Shown one piece after another: positions 1 to 6,062 of a DNA stretch of 8,611 bases. Below the pieces are notes generated by a model. That model made no database searches and was not told the DNA's origin. It saw only the letters and a list, made by a program, of their open reading frames with translations. The stretch spans positions 1 to 8,611 of the forward strand of contig JAGDDO010000193.1 of NCBI GenBank assembly GCA_017848205.1, read 5' to 3'. The translations under genes and the position numbers were made by a program. The stretch comes from Oscillospiraceae bacterium. Lineage in GTDB: Bacteria; Bacillota_A; Clostridia; Oscillospirales; Ruminococcaceae. The stretch's first letter is position 1, and each line of letters opens with the position of its first letter.

Positions 1-53
1 GAGCCAAGTGAAAAGACAAATGTATCAGATACGAGTTTTTTATATCTGTTCAA
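1..53 (-). CDS. Probable polysaccharide flippase (Wzx/MATE-like), N-terminal fragment, cut by window edge
   Basis: Only about 17 codons are visible, reading MNRYKKLVSDTFVFSLG from a TTG at 53-51. A short basic start followed by 'L(V)S(D/N)T..F..G' is typical of the N-terminus of Firmicutes oligosaccharide flippases, which move undecaprenol-linked polysaccharide units across the membrane. The start is chosen because a GGGGGAG Shine-Dalgarno (58-64) lies just upstream, no ATG occurs in the visible stretch, and an in-frame stop lies upstream. An extended -10 promoter sits a short distance further upstream. The spacing from the Shine-Dalgarno to the TTG is short (4 nt from its last base). The family call rests on very few residues. 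Another membrane protein, or a start further left beyond the edge, remains possible. Confidence 0.55.
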   Translation of the reverse strand, partial: MNRYKKLVSDTFVFSLG

Positions 54-91
54 ATTTCTCCCCCGTTTCTTAAAAAATAAAATACACTTCT

Positions 92-120
92 ATTATATCA
101 GACATTTTCAGAAAAATAAA
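92..120 (-). promoter_or_regulatory. Promoter for the left-edge flippase-like gene
   Basis: On the minus strand a perfect TATAAT (92-97) is preceded by TGA, giving an extended -10 (TGnTATAAT). The -35 position, 17 bp upstream (115-120), reads TTTATT and is weak, as is common with extended -10 promoters. It lies after the terminator of the preceding gene and about 40 bp before the proposed TTG start. A second TATAAT at 134-139 has no recognisable -35. Confidence 0.55.
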
Positions 121-178
121 TACTTTTGCGCAAATTATAGCTAAAAAACGGGAATACGGATTATTTTAAGCGAAAAAT

Positions 179-208
179 GCAGCGGACGTCCCGCAGGGCA
201 TCCGCTGC
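179..208 (-). terminator. Rho-independent terminator of the dockerin/PstS-like gene
   Basis: Arms GCAGCGGA (179-186) and TCCGCTGC (201-208) pair perfectly, and the loop region adds an inner CCC/GGG stem. On the minus strand the hairpin is followed by ATTTTTCG. On the plus strand it is followed by TGTTTTTATTT, so it could work in both directions. It begins about 60 bp after the stop codon at 271. No other gene needing it in plus orientation is visible. Confidence 0.85.
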
Positions 209-270
209 TGTTTTTATTTCCTGATAAGTCTAATCAGTGTATCCTTAGAAAAACCTGATCGGGTTGTCAA

Positions 271-3200
271 TCAGCCGACAAAATAGCATGCATTGACCCA
301 GCAGTATCCGTCTGGCGAATCAGCATCCGTAATTTTATACCACTGCTCTCCGTGTGAATAGCAGAATTCTGTTGCAGTGACTTTAATATCCTCCTCGATC
401 ATTTTAAACGGATCCTCTGCATCGAATTCCATAATAAATGAATCGTTATAACAGCCGGCTCCGCCGAACGACTTACCCATAAGTGTGAGTTCCATCGATG
501 CCGGCATATCGGTGATCGGTATGTATTTTGAATTAAATGAATATGACGGATATGCATGGCTTAAAACTTTGTCTCTTATCCAGCCGTAATACCTGCCGTC
601 TGCGTCCCAGCACTCGTACCACCATTCTCCGTGTGACTGACACTTTGTTCTTGCAATAAGTCTGCGGTATTCTGTTATATGATCAGTTATTTCAGTTTCC
701 GGATTTTCTGATGTTTCTGAAATATATTCATCTGAATACACAAATATATCATCTCTGTTATAACCATACGCATACAATTCCACCGGACGTTCGTCAAGGA
801 AAAGGAATTGATGCTTTTCATAAAACGCATACTCTTCTTCATTAAAATCAGGCCTTACATTTCCGGATGGTATCCAGCCATAATAATGATCCTCATCGCG
901 GCATTCAGACCATAATATTCCGTGTGAACTGCAGATGCGTGTGATCTCTACCGGTGTGTCAGCACTTACCTGCAGATAAACCTCCTCAGGACCGTAGTCT
1001 GTCACATAGTTTGCCTTGTAACTGTTTACAGCATCATCATTTCCGGCGCTGACTACAGCATTTTTCTGCCATTTGCGATCCATTACTTCTGCCTTATTCG
1101 GAATAATATACTTCATATTCAGCTTTTCAAAATCTATATCCTCCGTATAGAATTTCGCATCGTCATCATACAGGAACACTGTTCCGCCGTCAAGATTTAT
1201 ATAAGCGATACTGTAATCGTGTCCGTCATATTTTTTAAATTTCTCTCCGAACACATCTGATTTCTCTATTGGCTCAAGCGTTTCAGGATCAAACATATAG
1301 GTAGTCAGTATATTATCAAAATCCGCCGTATCAAAGATGAATACTGTAACCGCATTTATATCTGTATCTATTACTGCTTTGCGGAATACAAGCCGTTCCT
1401 CTCCGACAGTTACATGCACATGATTTTCATCCAGTTTTCCGATTTCCGGATAATCCTTCGCATAAAGCACCTTCGTTTTTTCCAGAGCTTTTTCCTTAAG
1501 CTGTTTTATCGTACTGATTTCTTCCTGAGTATTCTTATCAAAGTACTTTGTATTCATTGTTTCAGGCATTTCACTAATAAGTAAATCCCTGCCGCTGTTT
1601 TTATCAAATATTTTCACGTAACCTTTTTTATAATCGACATTCATCAGAACGCCGGATTCATTATACTCTTCAAAGTCTTCTCCGAAAATATCGGATAACT
1701 GCAGTCTGTCCAGCGTTTCAGGATCGTACCAGTACTGGTGAGCTTTATCTATCGATGCCACATTGAGATGCAGCTCGTAAACATTCAGGCTGAACTCTGA
1801 CTTAATTTCTTCAGGTGTATGAATGGTAACAGCATTACGTCCGACCGGGTATTTCGCCTCTGCAGCATATTTCTCATAGATCTGTTCCATTACCGCATTT
1901 CGTTTCTTTATTTCCTCTGCTGTATGGAAACGTGAAGTATAGTCAAAACGGAGTTCGCCGTTCTCATCATATTTATATTGTCTTTCCCATTCAGGATAAG
2001 TACCTTCGTCAATATAAACATCATACCGGTTTTCAGTATTATATTCAAGCAGTTCCCTGCAGTCGAAATATTCGCCTGTGATCATACTGTCGATCAGTTC
2101 CATATCATCATAGTACGAAATGAAAGGGACGCTCAGATCATATTCAAAATACGGACCGTCCTTTTCCATGATGAAATTATCAAAAGAGAAGTTATCCATC
2201 TTTCCCATAAGGCCTATATAATCTGTTTTTATCACATCGCTGCATTCTATGGCCAGTATATCAGCTGCCCTGCCGCTTACCGCAGGTACGAAATCAGTAT
2301 CTTTATAGAACAGATCCGAGAAGTTTTCCAGCTTTTTACCGTTTTTCAGATCGTAATTTAAATTATATACGCCTTCCAGTTTAACAGTACGATAATTATA
2401 TTCTCCGCCTTTTCTGAAACATATATTCATTATACCGTTGAAAATCGTAACATCCATACGCCAGCTTCCCGGAATCACACAGGCTTTATCACCGAATACA
2501 GTTTTATGAATGTCACTGTTTATCTGTTTCTGCAGTTCCTTGTTTTTAAGCCAGAATATCTGAGCTTCTCCGTCAGGCATACCATTGTTCCATGACGCAC
2601 TCCACGCCAGTCTGGAAAACTTTTCAGCTGGTTTGTAGTCTGCCGGCTTTGCCTTACCTGTTCCCTTCGCATAATAAGGAATGAACTCTTCCGGATATTC
2701 CATATCACATACCGGGACATAGCCGCTCGCAAGCACTGTCTTCTGACCTTCCTCAGAAACAGCCCATTCTGCAAACTCTTTCGTGTTCTGTGAAGCCTTG
2801 TCTGTATAGACTATCGATGTACTGCTGAGAAGAGGATAGCTTCCGTCAGCCATAGTCTCCCTTGAAGGCTTTACACCGTCAACTGCTATAAACTTTGTAT
2901 CTGATGAATTTTCGTACATCTGTGCTGCATAGGAATAAACTGAATAGCCGATGGCATCAGCAGCATTGTCGTAGACCGCAATTCCATCCATAAGAGATGA
3001 CATCATTCCCAAAACCAGTGTTTTCGGCGGATCCATAAGGTCGTAACCTTTCATGAATTCGGTCATGTAATTCTGGCTTCCTGAATCCTTGTTTCTCTGG
3101 TAAGGAATTATCTTCGCGTCATTTCCGCCGACTTCCTTCCAGTTGGTTATCTTTCCGGAATAAATATCTCTTATCTGCTCACTTGTAAGTGAATCGACCG

Positions 3201-3840
3201 GATTGTTCTTGTTTACAACGAAAACGAAACCTTCCTTTGCGACCGGTACGAAATTCAGCTTTACTCCTGCTTCATCCGCCATCTTCTGCTGGTCTTCCGA
3301 GATCGGCACAGTGAATATCATGTCGTTTTCACCGGAAAGCAGCATTGAAAATGATTCGTGGGTCTTATGATGTTCGACGAGAAGCTTAGCGTCACTGTAT
3401 GGAACACCGAGCATCTTTGATTTGAATCCTGCTTCGAGAGGGATAGCTGAAGTGGAACCGTCCATTTTAGGCACACTTTTGTACGCCCAGATCTTTGACT
3501 GTTTTAAAATATCGCTCTTTACAGCGGTAATATCCACTCCGTCAACCAAACCGTCACCGTTGACATCGATGGCGGATTCTCCGGTACTGTAAAAGCCCTT
3601 TTCCTCAATAAGGCTGTTTTTATATCTCATAAGATCAAAAACATTTATAACACCGTCGCCGTTTATATCGCCGGGCTGTCCCTTTTCAGAAAGAGTCTTT
3701 ATAAGTTCTTCCCGCTCCTGCTGCTTAAGTTCCTCGGACGAGTCAGCAGATACTATCCCGGTACTTCCGAAGACCATTCCTGAAACAAGCGTCAGTAATA
3801 CGGCTTTACGCCTTATATTCTTCAGTGCTCTTTTTCTCAT
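271..3840 (-). CDS. Secreted dockerin protein with PstS-like solute-binding domain and SH3-like C-terminal repeats
   Basis: This is a 1189-residue exported protein. Residues 1-32 form a signal peptide (basic start, hydrophobic core, likely cleavage after VSA) with no lipobox cysteine. Residues 56-113 form a type I dockerin: the first Ca loop has D58, N60, D62, N66 and D69, the second D92, N94, D96, D100 and D103. Residues about 118-395 resemble PstS-type phosphate-binding proteins: a GSTSA segment at 128-132, then FVFVVNKNNPVDSLT, IYSGKITNWKEVGG and PYQRNKDSGSQ. The middle (about 420-930) has a DUF3298-like look and a repeated 'DPETL...SD(I/V)FGE.F..Y' unit at about 701-746 and 845-893. The C-terminus has three SH3-like units (about 938-997, 1055-1096, 1150-1189) with the motif C-x-SHG-x-x-W and usually YYGWI. 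The ATG is preceded by AGGGGGAAGG. There is no catalytic domain that I recognise. Likely role (inference): an extracellular binding or sensing component docked onto a cohesin. Confidence 0.9.
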   Translation of the reverse strand: MRKRALKNIRRKAVLLTLVSGMVFGSTGIVSADSSEELKQQEREELIKTLSEKGQPGDINGDGVINVFDLMRYKNSLIEEKGFYSTGESAIDVNGDGLVDGVDITAVKSDILKQSKIWAYKSVPKMDGSTSAIPLEAGFKSKMLGVPYSDAKLLVEHHKTHESFSMLLSGENDMIFTVPISEDQQKMADEAGVKLNFVPVAKEGFVFVVNKNNPVDSLTSEQIRDIYSGKITNWKEVGGNDAKIIPYQRNKDSGSQNYMTEFMKGYDLMDPPKTLVLGMMSSLMDGIAVYDNAADAIGYSVYSYAAQMYENSSDTKFIAVDGVKPSRETMADGSYPLLSSTSIVYTDKASQNTKEFAEWAVSEEGQKTVLASGYVPVCDMEYPEEFIPYYAKGTGKAKPADYKPAEKFSRLAWSASWNNGMPDGEAQIFWLKNKELQKQINSDIHKTVFGDKACVIPGSWRMDVTIFNGIMNICFRKGGEYNYRTVKLEGVYNLNYDLKNGKKLENFSDLFYKDTDFVPAVSGRAADILAIECSDVIKTDYIGLMGKMDNFSFDNFIMEKDGPYFEYDLSVPFISYYDDMELIDSMITGEYFDCRELLEYNTENRYDVYIDEGTYPEWERQYKYDENGELRFDYTSRFHTAEEIKKRNAVMEQIYEKYAAEAKYPVGRNAVTIHTPEEIKSEFSLNVYELHLNVASIDKAHQYWYDPETLDRLQLSDIFGEDFEEYNESGVLMNVDYKKGYVKIFDKNSGRDLLISEMPETMNTKYFDKNTQEEISTIKQLKEKALEKTKVLYAKDYPEIGKLDENHVHVTVGEERLVFRKAVIDTDINAVTVFIFDTADFDNILTTYMFDPETLEPIEKSDVFGEKFKKYDGHDYSIAYINLDGGTVFLYDDDAKFYTEDIDFEKLNMKYIIPNKAEVMDRKWQKNAVVSAGNDDAVNSYKANYVTDYGPEEVYLQVSADTPVEITRICSSHGILWSECRDEDHYYGWIPSGNVRPDFNEEEYAFYEKHQFLFLDERPVELYAYGYNRDDIFVYSDEYISETSENPETEITDHITEYRRLIARTKCQSHGEWWYECWDADGRYYGWIRDKVLSHAYPSYSFNSKYIPITDMPASMELTLMGKSFGGAGCYNDSFIMEFDAEDPFKMIEEDIKVTATEFCYSHGEQWYKITDADSPDGYCWVNACYFVG
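274..1029 (-). repeat. Three SH3-like repeat units in the C-terminus of the dockerin/PstS-like protein
   Basis: Residues 938-1189 contain three diverged copies of one unit: CSSHGILWSEC with YYGWI, CQSHGEWWYEC with YYGWI, and CYSHGEQWYKI with GYCWV. The Cys, SHG and Trp positions are fixed. The second Cys, ten residues on, is kept in copies 1 and 2 and replaced in copy 3, which instead has C1180 and C1185. The layout fits bacterial SH3 (SH3b-like) folds, which often bind cell wall or peptide. That assignment is by motif only. Confidence 0.6.
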
Positions 3841-3857
3841 ATTCCTTCCCCCTTATT

Positions 3858-3899
3858 TGATATTTTTCATCTGTACAGGTGCAAACAGAGAAAATATCA
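3858..3899 (-). promoter_or_regulatory. Leader stem-loop next to the Shine-Dalgarno of the dockerin/PstS-like gene
   Basis: In the untranslated leader, TGATATTTT and AAAATATCA form a perfect 9-bp stem (3858-3866 with 3891-3899) around a 24-nt loop. The loop itself contains the 8-bp palindrome CTGTACAG. The stem ends about five bases before the AAGGGGGAAGG ribosome binding region (3844-3854). It could affect translation or mRNA stability. The stem is AT-rich and may be fortuitous. Confidence 0.35.
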
Positions 3900-3940
3900 G
3901 TTATATCCCCAAATGACCCGCACGCTCTTATACATAGTAA

Positions 3941-3970
3941 ATTATATCATAAAGCAGAGTATAAAATCAA
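3941..3970 (-). promoter_or_regulatory. Sigma-A type promoter of the dockerin/PstS-like gene
   Basis: The minus strand shows TTGATT (-35, 3965-3970), an 18-bp spacer and a perfect TATAAT (-10, 3941-3946) preceded by TGA (extended -10). It lies downstream of the cohesin gene's terminator, so the large gene should be transcribed separately. The predicted leader is about 95 nt. Confidence 0.75.
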
Positions 3971-3994
3971 TATATCGTGATGATTAAATACAAA

Positions 3995-4031
3995 ATGCCC
4001 GCTCATCCGTACGTTCCGGATGAGTGGGCAT
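3995..4031 (-). terminator. Rho-independent terminator of the cohesin gene
   Basis: A 15-bp stem (3995-4009 with 4017-4031) has a single non-Watson-Crick position and a 7-nt loop. On the minus strand the hairpin is followed by TTTTGTATTTA. It lies about 35 bp after the stop codon and just before the promoter of the next gene. Confidence 0.85.
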
Positions 4032-4064
4032 CGTTTCAGTTACAGCAGTAACAATTGTTATTCT

Positions 4065-5696
4065 TTAGAATAAAGAAAAGATAAACTTAGCAACATCTGT
4101 AATTACATTTGCGATATCTTCAGCGATCTTTTCAACTGCCTTTTCATAGCCGTTTTTCTGATCATTTCTGTGGTCAGGCTTAGGTGCTGGTTTGTGATCG
4201 TGTTTATGGTCGTGTCTGTGATCCGGCTTATGAACTGCCGGACCTGCAGGACCGTGATGTCCTGGTCCAACTGGCTTTTCAGGTTCTTCGATAACCGGAA
4301 GTTCTTCAGCCGGAGCTGGTGCTTCTTCATTTACTGTTACTTCAGGCTGTTCTTCCGGAACAGTTTCCTCATTTTCGGATACTCCAGGCTGTTCTTCAGG
4401 TATAGTTTCTTCTGAAGCACTGCTTACCTTGATAAGCGCGCCGTGATACTCAGGTTCATCGTAAATAATATCATCCATTTCATCATTGTATGCGCATGCC
4501 ATTCCGCCGTATTCAAGAACAGCAAACGGAAGCTCATAATTTCCGTCTTTCACATCATCATTAACCTTAAGTTCAACAGTCGCAAACACCATATCTTCAT
4601 CTACGTTTCCATTAAGATTGCAGTAAATGAAAACAGCCATTTTACTGTTTTCAGCTCCTCTGAAAACATTCAGGCTTACATCTTTATCCACAATGACGCC
4701 TTCATCATTATTATTATCATCCGGATCGTCAGAATCTCCCGGCTCAGCACTTAATACCGTGAACTTATCCTCATCAATTATGAAGTAACCTAAAGCTGAG
4801 CAGAAAGGCTGCTTTATATCAGTTGCTCTGATCTTTACTTTTATCGTATCGCCCGCCTTGGCTTCATAAACACCGGCATCTACAGTAAAGCCCGTCAGAC
4901 TTTCATCAGAACAAGCTGTCGTTATCGGCTGTCCTGTTTCAGAATATGTAATTTCAGGTATTATCGGATTGATAACGCCGTCTTCATCCAGATTGGTGTG
5001 ATTATAATCATTGTCATAATCGTAATCATAGTCGTAATTGTATTCTTCAGGTGCTTCCGGCTGGATAGTTTCATCTGAGCCTGCACCGACTGTGATCAGA
5101 GCGCCGCGGTAATCAGGGTTTACTTCAAAAACGTCCCAGGTATCTTCTGTTTCGACGATCTTTGTTGCCATTGAAACGCTGCTGTCGCGAAGATAGAACG
5201 GAACAGTATAGCATCCGTCTTTAGCATCATCGTTTACCCTGAGCTCAATAGTAAGAAAAACAGTATCTTCCTTTAAACTTTCAAGTTCGCAGTAAATGAA
5301 GCCGATCTTTTCTGTATGCTCACTGCACATACTCTGTGCCGTTAATGTTTTCTGAAATATTTCGGTGTTTTCGTTATCCGGATCGTCAGTATCTCCCGGA
5401 GTAACACTTAAAACGCTGAATGCCTCAGTATTGACAAGAAGGCGTCCGCCGACTGAATTGAACGAATCCTTTATATCACACGCTCTTACCTTAACTTTGA
5501 TCGTATCTCCTGCATTTGCCTCATAAACACCGGCATCAACAGTCATTTCTGCTGGTTCACCAGCTTCACGTAATGCTGCCACCGGCTGTTCTGCTGCAGA
5601 TACTTCGTTAAGATAAGAAGCACCGCCCATCATTCCCCCTGCTGCTAAAGCAAAGGCTAAAATCGTCGTTACTGTTTTCTTCCATGTCTTGTTCAT
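4065..5696 (-). CDS. Secreted protein with two cohesin-like modules, His-rich linker and C-terminal amphipathic helix
   Basis: This is a 543-residue exported protein. Residues 1-35 form a signal peptide (likely cleavage near VSAA). Two related cohesin-like modules span about 50-204 and 269-425. Both open with TVDAGVYEA(N/K)AGDTIKVK, carry an acidic PGD(T/S)DDPD insert, show the cohesin-typical 'VNDD(A/V)KDG.Y..PF' strand, and end in GALI.V. Cohesins bind dockerins, here plausibly those of the flanking genes. The inter-module linker holds a Tyr/Asp run (220-231) and a DEDGVIN segment. After module 2 comes a Glu/Pro linker with a repeated 'EET(I/V)PEEQP' unit, then a His-rich stretch (about 479-512), then a helix rich in Ile, Val and Phe (516-543). 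No LPXTG sorting signal, SLH module or lipobox is visible, so its means of attachment is unclear. A Shine-Dalgarno AGAAAGGTG lies 7-8 bases before the ATG. The cohesin call is from sequence pattern and is less certain for fine specificity. Confidence 0.85.
   Translation of the reverse strand: MNKTWKKTVTTILAFALAAGGMMGGASYLNEVSAAEQPVAALREAGEPAEMTVDAGVYEANAGDTIKVKVRACDIKDSFNSVGGRLLVNTEAFSVLSVTPGDTDDPDNENTEIFQKTLTAQSMCSEHTEKIGFIYCELESLKEDTVFLTIELRVNDDAKDGCYTVPFYLRDSSVSMATKIVETEDTWDVFEVNPDYRGALITVGAGSDETIQPEAPEEYNYDYDYDYDNDYNHTNLDEDGVINPIIPEITYSETGQPITTACSDESLTGFTVDAGVYEAKAGDTIKVKIRATDIKQPFCSALGYFIIDEDKFTVLSAEPGDSDDPDDNNNDEGVIVDKDVSLNVFRGAENSKMAVFIYCNLNGNVDEDMVFATVELKVNDDVKDGNYELPFAVLEYGGMACAYNDEMDDIIYDEPEYHGALIKVSSASEETIPEEQPGVSENEETVPEEQPEVTVNEEAPAPAEELPVIEEPEKPVGPGHHGPAGPAVHKPDHRHDHKHDHKPAPKPDHRNDQKNGYEKAVEKIAEDIANVITDVAKFIFSLF
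4161..4262 (-). other. His-rich linker (residues 479-512 of the cohesin protein)
   Basis: The segment is dominated by His, Asp, Lys and Pro, with HDHKHDHK at its core, 'PDHR' twice, and HHG at its start. His/Asp alternation of this sort can bind Zn, Ni or Cu. A charge-based wall or polymer interaction is an alternative. It is in frame with the flanking modules and is not a sequencing-type frameshift, because the helix that follows is coherent. Confidence 0.6.
4422..5549 (-). repeat. Duplicated cohesin-like modules
   Basis: Residues about 50-204 and 269-425 are copies of one module. The first 29 residues match at 23 positions, including an identical AGDTIKVK, and the ends match as (D/E)Y(R/H)GALI(T/K)V. 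The centres have diverged much more, including the strand region expected to face a dockerin. This fits an internal duplication followed by divergence of binding surfaces. Confidence 0.75.
5004..5039 (-). repeat. Tyr-Asp repeat in the inter-cohesin linker
   Basis: Residues 220-231 read NYDYDYDYDNDY, encoded by near-repeated 6-bp units (TAC/TAT GAC/GAT). The codons alternate, so selection for the peptide is plausible, although slippage-prone DNA can also create such runs. The sequence is acidic, flexible and aromatic. Confidence 0.7.
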
Positions 5697-5773
5697 AATT
5701 TACACCTTTCTCTTCGCGGAAAGCACTTATCAATGAATGATTCAGTGTTTCCTATGGTTAAAACGTTAAATCC

Positions 5774-5797
5774 AACAGCAAAATGAATATCGCTGTT
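5774..5797 (-). promoter_or_regulatory. Hairpin at the predicted 5' end of the cohesin mRNA
   Basis: AACAGC (5792-5797 on the minus strand) pairs with GCTGTT (5774-5779) around a 12-nt loop. The predicted transcription start is about seven bases after the -10, near 5797. The hairpin would therefore lie at the extreme 5' end of the transcript, where such stems can protect mRNA from decay. Confidence 0.35.
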
Positions 5798-5803
5798 TAT
5801 TCA

Positions 5804-5832
5804 ACTATACCACAAACTTGGTACCAAGTCAA
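5804..5832 (-). promoter_or_regulatory. Strong sigma-A type promoter of the cohesin gene
   Basis: The minus strand reads TTGACT (-35, 5827-5832), exactly 17 bp, then TATAGT (-10, 5804-5809) preceded by TGG (extended -10). Each hexamer is one base from consensus. The predicted leader is about 100 nt. It lies well after the terminator of the upstream dockerin gene, so this gene can be controlled on its own. Confidence 0.85.
5816..5829. promoter_or_regulatory. Operator-like 14-bp palindrome inside the cohesin-gene promoter
   Basis: ACTTGGTACCAAGT is a perfect palindrome that fills most of the spacer and overlaps the last three bases of the -35. A protein bound here would block RNA polymerase, so a dimeric repressor site is the simplest reading. 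I cannot name the regulator family. GntR- or TetR-like repressors are possible. Confidence 0.6.
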
Positions 5833-5897
5833 GCATATAAACAAAAAAATCTGTAGAAAGTCTTTAAATCTTGCTATATTCCCTCGTATTTGTATGC

Positions 5898-5918
5898 TGT
5901 ACAATTTTGATTTGTACA
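5898..5918. promoter_or_regulatory. Inverted repeat upstream of the cohesin-gene promoter
   Basis: TGTACAA and TTGTACA are separated by 7 bp, about 65 bp upstream of the -35. The arrangement could be an activator or secondary operator site. It could also be chance in AT-rich DNA. Confidence 0.3.
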
Positions 5919-5974
5919 TTTCCTGAATGATTTTTCTGAACCATTTTATAGTTGTGCCTTCGGCACGATTAAAA

Positions 5975-6002
5975 AACGAGCTGTACCTATGCACAACTCG
6001 TT
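5975..6002 (-). terminator. Rho-independent terminator of the small dockerin gene
   Basis: On the minus strand, AACGAGTTGTGC pairs with GTACAGCTCGTT (12 bp, two of them G-U) around a 4-nt loop ATAG. TTTTTAATC follows directly. The two wobble pairs form only in the minus-strand RNA, which fits its direction. It lies about 60 bp after the stop codon at 6063. Confidence 0.8.
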
Positions 6003-6062
6003 CATTAAATATTATATTTCTTTTGTTCTTTCTTTTTTTATGCTAATGTTTTTTCAGTCTTC

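Larger units (their letters stand above)
5697..6062. other. Intergenic region between the small dockerin gene and the cohesin gene
   Basis: Reading right to left, this 366-bp gap holds a pyrimidine-rich tract (6009-6042 on the plus strand), the terminator of the small dockerin gene (5975-6002), a small GTGCC-TTC-GGCAC hairpin (5954-5966), an inverted repeat (5898-5918), the cohesin-gene promoter with its operator-like palindrome (5804-5832), and a leader of about 100 nt. I see no credible gene. A 65-codon open frame at 5797-5994 starts inside the terminator loop and ends in the promoter. Confidence 0.75.

Noticed and set aside
1978..2361. A 127-codon plus-strand open frame opposite the large dockerin gene
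   Set aside because: It is antisense to well-supported coding sequence and shows no ribosome binding site or recognisable domain.
4170..4754. Plus-strand open frames opposite the cohesin gene
   Set aside because: The translations are rich in Phe, Ile, Arg and Val as expected from the reverse of Glu/Asp/Asn-rich coding sequence. No start signals are seen.
5004..5039. Short tandem DNA repeat considered as a CRISPR or phase-variation tract
   Set aside because: The units are 6 bp, degenerate and in frame, with no spacers. They fit a coding Tyr-Asp linker.
5954..5966. GTGCC-TTC-GGCAC hairpin considered as a separate terminator
   Set aside because: On the minus strand it is not followed by a T-run, and a better terminator lies immediately before it.
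5797..5994. A 65-codon open frame on the minus strand in the gap before the cohesin gene
   Set aside because: It starts inside the loop of a terminator, runs through the cohesin-gene promoter including its -35, has no convincing ribosome binding site and resembles no family.
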